Positions 16,974-25,950 of a DNA stretch of 64,000 nucleotides are shown here, piece by piece. Made by a program: the position numbers and the translations under genes. Source of the stretch: Paraburkholderia sp. IMGN_8 (lineage in GTDB: Bacteria > Pseudomonadota > Gammaproteobacteria > Burkholderiales > Burkholderiaceae); NCBI RefSeq assembly GCF_038050405.1, contig NZ_CP150900.1, positions 4,030,001-4,094,000 of the forward strand, read 5' to 3'. The notes under the pieces were generated by a model. That model saw only the letters and a program-made list of their open reading frames with translations, was not told the DNA's origin and did no database searches. How positions within the stretch are numbered: position 1 is the first letter of the stretch; each line of letters starts with the position of its first letter.

Positions 16974-17786
16974 TTAGAACGACGGCACCACCGAACCCTT
17001 GAACTGCGTCTTGATGAACTGACGCACGTCTTCCGACTGGTAAGCCGCGACCAGCTTCTTGACCCACGGCTTGTCCTTGTCCTGCGCGCGCACGGCGATC
17101 AGGTTCGCGTACGGGCTGCGGATGTCTTCGAGCACGACCGCGTCTTTGGTCGGTTGCAGACCGGCGGCCAAAGCGAAGTTCGTGTTGATCGCGGCAGCGT
17201 CGACGTCCGACAGCGAGCGCGGCAGTTGCGCAGCGTCGAGTTCGACCAGCTTGATCTTCTTCGGATTTTCAGCGACATCCAGCGCGGTCGCGTTATTGCC
17301 GTTCGTGCCTGCGCCGGCCTTCAGCTTGATCGCGCCTTGCGCCTGCAACAGCAGCAGCGCGCGATTCTCGTTCGACGGATCGTTCGGCACCGCGACCTTC
17401 GCGCCTTGCGGCAGGTCCTTCAGCGACTTCAGCTTCTTCGAGTAGATACCGAGCGGCGAAATGTACGTGAGACCGGCATTGACGATCTTGTAGCCGCGTT
17501 GCTTGACCTGGCTGTCGAGGTACGGCTGATGCTGGAAGCTGTTGGCGTCGAGGTCGCCCGCGTCGAGTGCGGCATTCGGCTGCACGTAATCGTTGAATTC
17601 GACGACCTTCACGTTCAGGCCTTCGCGCTTCGCCACTTTGGTGACGACTTCCCAGATTTGCGCATCCGGGCCGCCGATGGTGCCGACCTTGATGACTTTA
17701 TCGTCGGCGTGCGCGCCGAAGCTGGTGACGATCGCCGCGCTGGCGACCACTGCCGAGAGGGCTTTAAGGATGTTTCCGCGCTGCAT
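16974..17786 (-). CDS. metQ: MetQ/NlpA-family substrate-binding protein (orphan, not a lipoprotein)
   Basis: A periplasmic binding protein of the methionine (NlpA) family: VIKVGTIGGPDAQIWEVV at the mature N-terminus, a DYVQPNAALDAGDLDANSFQH segment and YISPLGIYSKK. Of 270 residues the first 26 are a signal peptide ending AHA-DDK, a signal peptidase I site. Typical MetQ proteins are lipoproteins with a Cys there. No metN or metI lies in the window, so it must share a transporter encoded elsewhere or act alone. The start ATG 17786 has an AGCGAGA site. Ligand probably methionine or a small analogue. Confidence 0.82.
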   Translation of the reverse strand: MQRGNILKALSAVVASAAIVTSFGAHADDKVIKVGTIGGPDAQIWEVVTKVAKREGLNVKVVEFNDYVQPNAALDAGDLDANSFQHQPYLDSQVKQRGYKIVNAGLTYISPLGIYSKKLKSLKDLPQGAKVAVPNDPSNENRALLLLQAQGAIKLKAGAGTNGNNATALDVAENPKKIKLVELDAAQLPRSLSDVDAAAINTNFALAAGLQPTKDAVVLEDIRSPYANLIAVRAQDKDKPWVKKLVAAYQSEDVRQFIKTQFKGSVVPSF

Positions 17787-17908
17787 GTGATTCTCGCTTT
17801 CTCTGATCGATGTCAGATTCGGGTGGAAGCCGGCGGCCGGTGTCCTGATTTCGCTGCGCCGCCAACTGGACCGCAAATGGTCTCATACGTCCCGCGAGAT
17901 GGGAAATA

Positions 17909-19489
17909 TCACGATTGCATATGGTTATGCACTGCATCGGCGCTGTTCACGCGAAACGCGCTCACCGTGTCGCGCAGACGCCCCGCCTGATCCTGCAACG
18001 AAGCCGCCGCGGCCGCCGCCTGTTCGACCAGCGCGGCATTCTGCTGCGTCACTTCGTCCATCTGCGTGACCGCGCGGCCGACCTGTGAAATGCCACCGCT
18101 CTGCTCTTCCGACGCCGCGGCGATCTCGCCCATGATGTCGGTCACGCGCTGCACGGCCTGCAGGATCTCGCCCATCGTCGTGCCGGCCTGCTGCACCAGC
18201 GTCGAACCGGTGTTCACACGCTCCACCGACGCGCCGATCAACTGCTTGATCTCCTTGGCCGCGGTCCCCGAGCGCTGCGCGAGGCTGCGCACTTCGCCCG
18301 CCACGACCGCGAAGCCGCGGCCCTGCTCGCCGGCGCGGGCCGCCTCGACCGCCGCGTTCAACGCGAGGATGTTGGTCTGGAATGCAATCCCTTCGATCAC
18401 GCCGATGATGTCGGCAATCTGCCGCGAGCTCTCGTTGATCTCACCCATCGTGCCGATCACGCGGTTCACCACGTCGTTGCCGCGCGTCGCGATTTCCGAT
18501 GCATTGTGCGCAAGGCCACTCGCCTGACGCGCGTTGTCAGCGTTCTGCTTGACCGTCGCGGTGAGCTGTTCCATGCTCGCCGCAGTCTCCTGCAACGAGG
18601 CCGCCTGCTGCTCGGTGCGTTGCGACAGATCGCCGTTGCCGGCGGCAATCTGCTGCGTCGCCGACGCAATCGATTCCGCCGAGTGGCGAATCTCGCCGAT
18701 GGTCCGTTGCAAACGGTTCTGCATGTCGTGCATGGCCGCCATCATGCTGGTGGAGTCGTGCGGACGAACCTCGACGACTTGCGTCAGATCGCCCTTTGCG
18801 ATGCTCGCCGCGAGCCTCGCCGCCTGATCCGGCTCGCCGCCGAGACTCGCGCGCACATTGCGGATGATCAGTACCATCGCCAGCGAAATGACCGCGCCGA
18901 TCACCAGCACGACGGCCAGGTGGCCAAGCAGCGTTTCGTAGTAGACCGTGTCGATATCCTTGATGAACACGCCGCTCGTGATGTTCCAGTCCCACGGCGC
19001 GAAACGCACCACGTAGCTAATTTTCGGCACCGCGGTTTCGCTGTGCGGCAAGCGTCCGCGATACTGCGCGAAGCCACGCCCGTTCGCTTTGGCGGCGTCG
19101 ACGATTGACACGTACAGCAGCTTGCCGTCCGGGTCCTTGAAATCGCCGACCGGCTTGCCGTCCATTTGCGGCAGCGTCGGATGCATCAGCACGACCGGCT
19201 TCGAATCCATCACGAACAGATAGCCGGATTCGCCGTAGCGCATCGTCGCGAGGCGAGCGAGTGCTTCGCGCTGCGCGTCTGCCTCGCTGATCTTGCCGCC
19301 CTGCGACAACGTGTAATAGCCGTTCACGACGCCCTGCGCCGCGTCGACGAGGTTCACCATGCCCGCCTTGCGCTCGGCCAGCATCGTGCTGCGCGTCTCG
19401 ACCGCGCTCCACAGCCCGACGCCGAGCAACCCCAGCCATACGAGCGCGAGCGACAGCCATAGTTTGCGATTCAAACTCATCCTGCTCAT
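17909..19489 (-). CDS. Methyl-accepting chemotaxis protein with single Cache domain
   Basis: This 526-residue receptor has an N-terminal helix ([19 protein letters not shown]). A periplasmic sCache-type domain (about 35-185) has [23 protein letters not shown] and GFAQYRG. A second helix (about 190-212) and a HAMP domain follow, then a long signalling hairpin with the conserved tip [20 protein letters not shown] and [12 protein letters not shown]. There is no C-terminal CheR/CheB-tethering pentapeptide; it ends [10 protein letters not shown] use ATG 19489. The ligand is unknown, though sCache receptors commonly sense small organic acids. No che genes are nearby. Confidence 0.92.
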   Translation of the reverse strand: MSRMSLNRKLWLSLALVWLGLLGVGLWSAVETRSTMLAERKAGMVNLVDAAQGVVNGYYTLSQGGKISEADAQREALARLATMRYGESGYLFVMDSKPVVLMHPTLPQMDGKPVGDFKDPDGKLLYVSIVDAAKANGRGFAQYRGRLPHSETAVPKISYVVRFAPWDWNITSGVFIKDIDTVYYETLLGHLAVVLVIGAVISLAMVLIIRNVRASLGGEPDQAARLAASIAKGDLTQVVEVRPHDSTSMMAAMHDMQNRLQRTIGEIRHSAESIASATQQIAAGNGDLSQRTEQQAASLQETAASMEQLTATVKQNADNARQASGLAHNASEIATRGNDVVNRVIGTMGEINESSRQIADIIGVIEGIAFQTNILALNAAVEAARAGEQGRGFAVVAGEVRSLAQRSGTAAKEIKQLIGASVERVNTGSTLVQQAGTTMGEILQAVQRVTDIMGEIAAASEEQSGGISQVGRAVTQMDEVTQQNAALVEQAAAAAASLQDQAGRLRDTVSAFRVNSADAVHNHMQS

Positions 19490-19749
19490 TGTTGTGGTCT
19501 CTTTCGTGTGGTTTGTTTCCTGTTCGCGGTCGGGCCGCGAGCGCGCTTCCGGCCTGATACGCAAACGATTGCCACAGTTATATCGGCATGACAAGCGTGC
19601 AACTTGAGAAAGCGGTAAGGAATCCGGTGACCTGGCGAGAAGGCCTTGCGCACGAATTGACCCCGCGCAACAAATCGTCCGCTGACCGATAATTGAAAGC
19701 CGTTGGCCGCAAGCACAGGCGGCCGCCTCAATCGTTCACGAGACCGCTC

Positions 19750-20040
19750 ATGTACGTCATCAATCTTATCTACACCGCGCCGCTCGAGCGCATCGACGAC
19801 GCGCTGGAAGCACACCGCGCGTTTCTGACCAAACAGTTCGAAGCAGGCGTGTTCGTGGCCGCCGGCCCGAAGGTACCGCGCAATGGCGGCATCATTCTGG
19901 CGGTGCGCATCGAGCGCGATAAGCTGGATGAGATTCTCGCCAGCGACCCGTTCGCCGAGCAGAAACTCGCACGCTACGAGGTGACGGAGTTCAAGGCGAC
20001 GCGGCTCGCGCCGGGGGTGAATTTGCCGATTTCGGGTTGA
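19750..20040 (+). CDS. YciI family protein
   Basis: A 96-residue ferredoxin-like-fold protein. The sequence begins MYVINLIYTAPLERIDDALEAHRAFL and has the AGPKVPRNGG loop and DPFAEQKLARYEVTEF, the DPF segment being typical of YciI proteins. They are small cytosolic proteins, some with dehalogenase-like or hydrolytic activity, mostly unassigned. It stands alone, convergent with the SCO gene. Start ATG 19750. Confidence 0.82.
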   Translation: MYVINLIYTAPLERIDDALEAHRAFLTKQFEAGVFVAAGPKVPRNGGIILAVRIERDKLDEILASDPFAEQKLARYEVTEFKATRLAPGVNLPISG

Positions 20041-20065
20041 GGGTTATAGCGGCAGAGTTTCGAAA

Positions 20066-20092
20066 CGGGCGCGCGGCTGATGCGTGCGCCCG
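20066..20092. terminator. Hairpin between converging yciI and sco
   Basis: CGGGCGC (20066-20072) pairs with GCGCCCG (20086-20092). It sits in the 66-base gap between two converging stops. No T-run follows on either side, so termination strength is doubtful. Confidence 0.35.
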
Positions 20093-20106
20093 AGTACATC
20101 AAAGTA

Positions 20107-20724
20107 TCAACCCAGCAGCAGCTTGATATCGTGGATCCACGGCGTCGCGCCCTGGCCGTCGCGTGCGAAAAGTCGCAGCTTGCCGGCCGGGTCGAACACA
20201 TAGCTCGCCGCGGTGTGATCCATGGTGTAGCTGTCCGGTGTCTTGCCCGGCACCTTCGCGTAATAGACGCGGAAGTCCTTCGTGATTTTGGTGAGTTGCG
20301 CCTGATCGGCAGGACGCAAACCGACGAACGTCGGGTTGAACGCCGGCACGTACTGCGCCAGCAAGGCCGACGTGTCACGCTCCGGATCGATGGTGACAAA
20401 CAGCACCTGCACGCGTTTCGCGTCTTCGGGGCCGAGTTCCTTGAGCGCTTGCGAGAGCTCGGCCATCGTCGTCGGGCAAACGTCCGGACAGTGCGTGTAG
20501 CCGAAGAACAGCACCACGACTTTGCCCTTGTAATCCGCCATCGTGCGGATTTTGCCGTCCGTGTCGGGCAGCGAGAAGTTACTGGCGAATTGGCTATTGC
20601 CGGTGATATCGACGTTCTGGAACGCCGGCGGCTGCTTGTCGCAGCCGGCTACCAGCAGCGCGCCGCCAAGCGCGCAAGCAATCATGGCAGCACGCGCCGT
20701 GCGCGCGAAGCGGTCTTTGAGCAT
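20107..20724 (-). CDS. SCO1/SenC family copper chaperone (lipoprotein)
   Basis: SCO proteins deliver copper to the CuA centre of cytochrome c oxidase subunit II or keep its cysteines reduced. The 205-residue product has a lipoprotein signal (LLVAGCDK, Cys28), a thioredoxin-like fold, the copper motif CPDVCP in GYTHCPDVCPTTM, and the distal copper ligand His in SYTMDHTAAS. It ends the minus-strand run SURF1, SCO-like, ctaA, ctaB, sco, 5 bases after ctaB. Confidence 0.94.
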   Translation of the reverse strand: MLKDRFARTARAAMIACALGGALLVAGCDKQPPAFQNVDITGNSQFASNFSLPDTDGKIRTMADYKGKVVVLFFGYTHCPDVCPTTMAELSQALKELGPEDAKRVQVLFVTIDPERDTSALLAQYVPAFNPTFVGLRPADQAQLTKITKDFRVYYAKVPGKTPDSYTMDHTAASYVFDPAGKLRLFARDGQGATPWIHDIKLLLG

Positions 20725-20728
20725 GGTG

Positions 20729-21634
20729 TTACGCGCCGATCACGACGCGCGCATAGTGGTCGATCAACAGCGCGGCGAACAGCAGCGACAGATAAACGAT
20801 CGAGTAACGGAAGGTTTTACGCGCCAGGTCGTCGGAATATTCGCGATAAATCTTCCACGCATAGGCGAGGAACACGGCGCCAAGCAGCACCGCTGCCGCG
20901 AGGTACACCACGCCGCTCATGCCGGAGATAAACGGCATCATCGTGACCGCGAACAGGATCACGGTGTACAGCAGAATATGCAGCCGCGTGTACTTCTCGC
21001 CGTGCGTGTTCGGCAGCATCGGCAGACCGGCGTTTTCGTAGTCTTTGCGGCGATACAGCGCGAGCGCCCAGAAGTGCGGCGGCGTCCACACGAAGATGAT
21101 CAGCACGAGAATCCATGCGTCGCCCGGTACGTGACCAGTGACTGCGGCCCAGCCGAGCGCCGGCGGCATCGCGCCCGACGCCCCGCCGATCACGATGTTC
21201 TGCGGCGTGGCCGGCTTCAGCAACAGTGTGTAGATGACCGCATAGCCGACGAAAGTCGCAAGCGTGAGCCACATGGTCAGCGGATTGGCGAACGTGTAGA
21301 GCGTCCACATGCCAAGCCCGCCGAGCACGGCCGAAAACAGCAGGATCTGCGTGGTGGTGATTTCGCCGCGCGCGGAAGGCCGCCACGAGGTGCGACGCAT
21401 CTTCGCGTCGATTTTCTGTTCGACCAGGCAATTGATGGCGAACGCCGCACCGGCCAGCAGCCAGATGCCGGCGGTGCCGCCGATCAGCACGGTCCACGGC
21501 ACCATGCCCGGTGTCGCGAGGAACATGCCGATCACTGCGCAGAACACAGCGAGCTGCGTGACGCGCGGCTTCGTCAGGGCGATGTACTGGGAGACCCGGC
21601 TACCGGGCGTTTGGGAGAGTGTTGTGCTGTCCAT
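20729..21634 (-). CDS. ctaB: Heme o synthase (protoheme IX farnesyltransferase)
   Basis: CtaB adds a farnesyl group to heme b to make heme o, the precursor of heme a. The 301-residue UbiA-family membrane protein has the prenyl-diphosphate motif region [19 protein letters not shown] (about residue 70), a second loop [13 protein letters not shown], and about nine helices. It begins 6 bases after ctaA, so the two are cotranscribed and act in sequence. Confidence 0.95.
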   Translation of the reverse strand: MDSTTLSQTPGSRVSQYIALTKPRVTQLAVFCAVIGMFLATPGMVPWTVLIGGTAGIWLLAGAAFAINCLVEQKIDAKMRRTSWRPSARGEITTTQILLFSAVLGGLGMWTLYTFANPLTMWLTLATFVGYAVIYTLLLKPATPQNIVIGGASGAMPPALGWAAVTGHVPGDAWILVLIIFVWTPPHFWALALYRRKDYENAGLPMLPNTHGEKYTRLHILLYTVILFAVTMMPFISGMSGVVYLAAAVLLGAVFLAYAWKIYREYSDDLARKTFRYSIVYLSLLFAALLIDHYARVVIGA

Positions 21635-21640
21635 GTGGGG

Positions 21641-22750
21641 TCACGCTGGCGCGGCATCGCGCGCAGGCAACACGGCGCGGCCGGGACGGCTATAAGCGAT
21701 TCGAAAGTTTAACATAACGAGCAGAAGCAGCAGGATCGCGGCGCCACCGTTATGCGCGACCGCAATGGGCAACGGCCATTGCAGGACGATGTTCGACAAG
21801 CCGGTGATAAATTGAATCAGCACGACCAGCAGCACGCCGTTCGCCGGCCGCCGCAGCGACTCGAAACGGCGCAGTTTCAGCGCGAACCACACCAAATAGG
21901 CGACCACCACGATCGCGAACGTGCGATGGGTCCAGTGGATCGCCACCAGCGCGTCTTGCGTGATCATGTCGCCGTCGCCGGTCATACCGAGCGCGCGCCA
22001 CAGGTGGAAGCCGTGCGCGAAGTCCATCGGCGGGAACCATTGGCCGTTGCAGGTTGGGAAATCCGTGCATGCGAGCACCGCGTAGTTAGTGCTGACCCAG
22101 CCGCCCAATGCGATCTGCACGATCAGCAGCACGAGGCCCGCGATCGCCGCCGCACGCCAGCGCGCTGCTTCGGGTTCGTAAGCGGGCAGCGGCGTCTGCC
22201 GGGCGGCCAGCCAGCCGAGCGTGCCGAGCAGCGCGAGACCGAGCAGCAAGTGGGTGGTCACGATGACCGGTTGCAACTTCATGGTCACGGTCCACGCGCC
22301 GAACGCACCCTGCACGAGGATCAGCAGCAATAGCGAAGTCGGCCACCAGGGCGAAACATGCAGCGGGCGGCGCTTGATGCGTGCGGTCCATGCGATCAGC
22401 GTCTGCGCAATGATCAGAACGCCGATCGCCATTGCGAAGTAACGGTGGATCATCTCGATCCAGGCCTTCGTCATGCTGACCGGCCCGGTGGGCATCGCCT
22501 GCTGCGCGGCGGTAATTGCCGCATGTGCGATGAACGGCGATGAAGTGCCGTAACAGCCCGGCCAGTCCGGGCAGCCGAGGCCGGAATCGGTGAGGCGGGT
22601 GAAGCCGCCGAACATCACCAGATCGAGTGTCAGGAAGGTGGTGAGCCAGACCAGCTTGCGGAATTTGTTGTCGTCGGCCTTGACCCATACATAGGAAAGC
22701 GGCAACAACGCGATACACAGGCCGATCAGAGCCAGTTGCAGTACAAACAT
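21641..22750 (-). CDS. ctaA: Heme A synthase (COX15/CtaA)
   Basis: CtaA oxidises the C8 methyl of heme o to a formyl group, giving heme a for the aa3 oxidase. In 369 residues there are eight helices in two repeats, with heme-ligand histidines in WIEMIHRYFAM and IHWTHRTFA, and the substrate loop GGFTRLTDSGLGCPDWPGCYG. The CTDFPTCNG segment supplies the second Cys pair typical of this subtype. Between the SCO-like gene and ctaB. Confidence 0.95.
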   Translation of the reverse strand: MFVLQLALIGLCIALLPLSYVWVKADDNKFRKLVWLTTFLTLDLVMFGGFTRLTDSGLGCPDWPGCYGTSSPFIAHAAITAAQQAMPTGPVSMTKAWIEMIHRYFAMAIGVLIIAQTLIAWTARIKRRPLHVSPWWPTSLLLLILVQGAFGAWTVTMKLQPVIVTTHLLLGLALLGTLGWLAARQTPLPAYEPEAARWRAAAIAGLVLLIVQIALGGWVSTNYAVLACTDFPTCNGQWFPPMDFAHGFHLWRALGMTGDGDMITQDALVAIHWTHRTFAIVVVAYLVWFALKLRRFESLRRPANGVLLVVLIQFITGLSNIVLQWPLPIAVAHNGGAAILLLLLVMLNFRIAYSRPGRAVLPARDAAPA

Positions 22751-22772
22751 CTCTCTTACCCTTGTTGCGGCA

Positions 22773-23435
22773 TCAGCCGATGCTCGACCATTTGAGCAGC
22801 TTCGTCACGTCGCCCTTGATCTTGCTCGGGTTCGGATCTTTCGGGAAACGCATCATCAGGTTGCCGTTAGGATCGACCATGTAGATGTGGTCGCTGATTT
22901 TGGTGCCGTTGTCGGTGGGCAGCCACGCGGACACCTGCGCCGGGTCGGCGATCAGCATGTCGGTGTCGGGATAGGCCTTTTGTATCACGTCGGCAACGTT
23001 GCCTGCATCGGTGCGCAACCACACCTCGACGACGCGCTCGCGCTCGGGACCCTGGGCTGCGCGGATTTGTCGCATGAAGTACAGCTTGGTGACACACGCT
23101 TTGTCGCACGCGCTGCCGTCGACCGAAATCAGCAGCCAGCGGCCGCGAAGCGAAGCGAGCTTGAGCGGCTTGCCGTCTTCGCCGGTCACGACGAACGACT
23201 CGGGGATCGGCCGCTGCGGCTCGACCAGCGTGCCGTAGCTCGTGCTGCCGCCGGCCGGCTTGATCACGTAGTACGTGAAATACGACACGACGATCGGCGC
23301 GGCGCAGATGATCGCCAGCAGCAGCAGCATCCAGCGGCCGCGCTTCCACGATCCCTCGCCATTCGGTTGGCCGGGAATCACTTTCGGAGCAGCGGGTTTG
23401 CCGGCTTGCGGCGAACGGGGAGATTGCGTCGACAC
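22773..23435 (-). CDS. Membrane-anchored SCO-like protein of the cytochrome oxidase cluster
   Basis: The 220-residue protein has a Pro/Lys-rich cytosolic N-terminus, one membrane helix (WMLLLLAIICAAPIVVSYF) and a thioredoxin-like periplasmic domain. In place of the SCO CPxxCP motif it has SACDKACVTKLY, a CxxxC without prolines, and a His in KISDHIYMVDP that could be the third copper ligand. Its place between SURF1 and ctaA points to a role in copper or thiol handling during oxidase assembly. The start GTG 23435 has AGAGG seven bases upstream; a longer frame would run into SURF1. Confidence 0.78.
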   Translation of the reverse strand: MSTQSPRSPQAGKPAAPKVIPGQPNGEGSWKRGRWMLLLLAIICAAPIVVSYFTYYVIKPAGGSTSYGTLVEPQRPIPESFVVTGEDGKPLKLASLRGRWLLISVDGSACDKACVTKLYFMRQIRAAQGPERERVVEVWLRTDAGNVADVIQKAYPDTDMLIADPAQVSAWLPTDNGTKISDHIYMVDPNGNLMMRFPKDPNPSKIKGDVTKLLKWSSIG

Positions 23436-23502
23436 TACAGGACCTCTTTCAATGATTGCGCGGTTTCGGCGGCGCATAGGCCGGGCAACCGCGTGCGATG
23501 CA

Positions 23503-24219
23503 TTACACGCTCGGCGCGTGCTCTTTCTTTGCTGCACGGCGCGCAGCGTACAGACCAAAAACCAGGGCCGCGACCGCCATGCCCCACCACTGGAACATAT
23601 AGCCGTAGTTGCGCTCGACGCCGCTCGTCGGCGCCGGCCAGTCGCGCACCAGCTTGTCGCCGTCGTCGCTCAATTGCTGGATCACGAACGATTGCAGCGG
23701 CAAACCGGTTTCCGCGGCGTAGGCGGCGGTATCCAGATTCTGGCGGATCAGTTGATGCGCGGCCGAACCGCCCTGCCCCAACTCGAATGCGCGCGAGGCA
23801 TCGGCACGCGCAATGCCTTCGATTTCGATTTCGCCTTGCGGCGTGGTGTACGGCGCGATGGTCTCGCGATTGTTCACGTTACGCGGCAGCCAGCCGCGAT
23901 TGACCAGCACATATCCGCCGCCGGCCAGTTTAAAAGGCATCACGACATAAAAGCCCGGCTGATCGTTATACGGACGATTATCGAGGTAGACGACTTTGTC
24001 CGCGACAAAGCTGCCGCGCGCCTTCACGCGATGGAATTCGATGTCCTTCAGTTCGACCGGCGCGGCGCCGACCGGCTGCGCGGGTGCGTTTTCGAATTGC
24101 GTGATGTGCGCTTCGAGTGCTTCCTTCTGATGCGCGCGGTCGCGCTGCCAGAAACCGAGCCGCACCGTCACCGCAATGACCAGCAGAATCAATAACGCGG
24201 GAATCCAGCGGATCTTCAT
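23503..24219 (-). CDS. SURF1 family cytochrome oxidase assembly protein
   Basis: SURF1 helps insert heme a into subunit I. The 238-residue protein has a helix at each end (IPALLILLVIAVTVRLGFWQ and WWGMAVAALVFGLYAAR) and a periplasmic domain between, with LDNRPYNDQPGFYVVMPF and the family hallmark VNRGWLPR. Start ATG 24219; a GTG nine bases earlier is possible. First gene of the minus-strand run to sco, and divergent from the DUF2909 gene. Confidence 0.93.
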   Translation of the reverse strand: MKIRWIPALLILLVIAVTVRLGFWQRDRAHQKEALEAHITQFENAPAQPVGAAPVELKDIEFHRVKARGSFVADKVVYLDNRPYNDQPGFYVVMPFKLAGGGYVLVNRGWLPRNVNNRETIAPYTTPQGEIEIEGIARADASRAFELGQGGSAAHQLIRQNLDTAAYAAETGLPLQSFVIQQLSDDGDKLVRDWPAPTSGVERNYGYMFQWWGMAVAALVFGLYAARRAAKKEHAPSV

Positions 24220-24330
24220 CGAAAGCACCCCGCCACAGCTTGCGGCACCGCCTGGAACACACGGCAGACGTTGGCGCGCGGTGCGATAATAACCGTCTTG
24301 CCTCTGCGCTTTCCGGTTTCAGTTGGTTCC

Positions 24331-24540
24331 ATGCACATTCTCGTTCCCATCGCCTTCGTCCTGATCATCGCCAGCATGGTGTCGGCGCTGTACTTCATGA
24401 TGCATGACAAGGGCAAAACCAAACGGATGGTTTGGTCGCTCGCCACGCGGGTGGGCCTGTCGATCTCGCTGTTCCTGTTCATCCTGTTCGCACACTGGAT
24501 GGGCTGGATTCAGTCGACCGGTATTCCTTATGGGCGTTGA
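24331..24540 (+). CDS. Twin-transmembrane DUF2909 protein
   Basis: A 69-residue protein with two helices (ILVPIAFVLIIASMVSALYFMM and LSISLFLFILFAHWMGWI) joined by a short basic loop HDKGKTKRMVW. This matches the small DUF2909 proteins found beside cox genes in beta- and gamma-proteobacteria. It is the only plus-strand gene inside the cytochrome oxidase island, divergent from SURF1 with a 111-base gap. The function is not established; linkage suggests an accessory or assembly factor. Start ATG 24331. Confidence 0.82.
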   Translation: MHILVPIAFVLIIASMVSALYFMMHDKGKTKRMVWSLATRVGLSISLFLFILFAHWMGWIQSTGIPYGR

Positions 24541-24570
24541 GCGCTGCGCAAATAATCTGCTTCATCAAGC

Positions 24571-24602
24571 AAAACGCCGCCCTGACAGGGTCGAGGGCGG
24601 CG
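24571..24602 (-). terminator. Terminator after ctaE (minus strand)
   Basis: CGCCGCCCT (24575-24583) pairs with AGGGCGGCG (24594-24602). On the minus strand the stem is followed by TTTT. It sits in the gap between the converging DUF2909 gene and ctaE. Confidence 0.7.
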
Positions 24603-24717
24603 CTGCATAGTCTTGCATACTGCTCGTGCGCAGCGCCCCTGAAGAGCTTTGCGCGAACGGCCTGCACATTCCGGGTAACCGATTCCGGCTAACCGGTACG
24701 GCGCAGGCCAGACTGCG

Positions 24718-25575
24718 TTACAGCCAGTACACGACGACGTACAACCCGAGCCACACAACGTCCACAAAGTGCCAGTACCAGGCAGCGCCTTCGAACGCGA
24801 AGTGATGCTCTGCTGTGAAGTGGCCGCGGATCATCCGCACCAGCACCACCGCCAGCATCGTGCCGCCGAGGAACACGTGGAAACCGTGGAAGCCCGTCAG
24901 CAGGAAGAACGTCGAACCATACACACCCGAGGACAGTGTCAGGTTGAGCTCGTTGTACGCGTGGAAGTATTCGAAGCCTTGCAGGAACAGGAAGCAGACG
25001 CCGAGCACGAGCGTGGCAGCCAGCCAGCCGATCGCTTTCTTGCGCTGATCTTCGCGCAGCGCATGGTGCGAAACCGTCAGCGTGGCGCCCGACGACAGCA
25101 GCAACGCCGTGTTGATGGTCGGCACCGGCCACGGCTGCATCGACTTGAAGGTCGACACCAGCGCTGCCGGACCGTTGTTCGGCCAGACCGCGGAGAAATC
25201 CGGCCAGATCAGCTTGTAGTCGAGGCTGCCGAGCTGATGCAGGGCGATCTCACGGGCATAGAACAGTGCACCGAAGAATGCGCCGAAGAACATCACTTCG
25301 GAGAAGATGAACCAGCTCATGCTCCAGCGGTACGACTTGTCGACATTCTTGCCGTACATGCCGCCTTCCGATTCCGCGATCGCGTCGCCGAACCAGTGCC
25401 ACAACGTATAGAGCAGCCACAGCAGACCCACGACGACGCCGATCGGCGCCAGGGTATGGTCGTTAATCCAGGCCGCAAGCGATCCGAGCATGACCAGCAA
25501 TCCGACCGCGGCGCTGATCGGATGCCGCGACGGATGCGGTACGAAATAGTACGGGCTCTCGTTTTGACCGCTCAT
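24718..25575 (-). CDS. ctaE: Cytochrome c oxidase subunit III
   Basis: COX3 stabilises the aa3 oxidase core and its proton uptake. The 285-residue, seven-helix protein begins YYFVPHPSRHPISAAVG and has the core WSMSWFIFSEVMFFGAFFGA (Glu of SEVMFF conserved), the HALREDQRK loop and the GFHGFHVFLGG motif. A long insert (YKLIWPDFSAVWPNNGPAAL) lies between helices, as in other beta-proteobacteria. Last gene of the structural run from DUF2244. Confidence 0.96.
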   Translation of the reverse strand: MSGQNESPYYFVPHPSRHPISAAVGLLVMLGSLAAWINDHTLAPIGVVVGLLWLLYTLWHWFGDAIAESEGGMYGKNVDKSYRWSMSWFIFSEVMFFGAFFGALFYAREIALHQLGSLDYKLIWPDFSAVWPNNGPAALVSTFKSMQPWPVPTINTALLLSSGATLTVSHHALREDQRKKAIGWLAATLVLGVCFLFLQGFEYFHAYNELNLTLSSGVYGSTFFLLTGFHGFHVFLGGTMLAVVLVRMIRGHFTAEHHFAFEGAAWYWHFVDVVWLGLYVVVYWL

Positions 25576-25706
25576 TCTTGATTCTCCACTTCAGTCCAGT
25601 TGTTCCGGAATCTCCGGCTGTATCTTCGGCGGCGCGTCGATACCGCACCGCTTCACTCTAATTCGTGGGCTTTGCTCCGCCCTGCACTACTCGCCTGCCA
25701 GCAGCC

Positions 25707-25916
25707 TCAACCCACTACGGCGTGCACGATCAGAATCAGCACGCCGATCAGGATGGCTACGCTGATCAGCGCTGCTGCAACCACATGCAGCGGGTTCAGC
25801 TGCGTCGCATCCGCTTCCAGATCGCGCCGCTTGCGCACCCCGAAAAACGACCAGAACACGGCTTTCATCGACTGGCCGAAACTGCTCTTGCGCGGGCCGC
25901 CGCTGTTATCGCTCAT
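25707..25916 (-). CDS. DUF2970 protein of the cytochrome oxidase cluster
   Basis: A 69-residue protein with a soluble N-terminus (KSSFGQSMKAVFWSFFGVRKRRDLE) and one C-terminal membrane helix (VVAAALISVAILIGVLILIV). The FWSFFGVRKRRD segment is the DUF2970 signature. These proteins are almost always found between ctaG and ctaE in beta-proteobacteria. No biochemical role is established. The 131-base gap to ctaE shows nothing else. Confidence 0.85.
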   Translation of the reverse strand: MSDNSGGPRKSSFGQSMKAVFWSFFGVRKRRDLEADATQLNPLHVVAAALISVAILIGVLILIVHAVVG

Positions 25917-25950
25917 ACGTCTTGTATTCCTTCGCCCGCGGCAAACGCCG

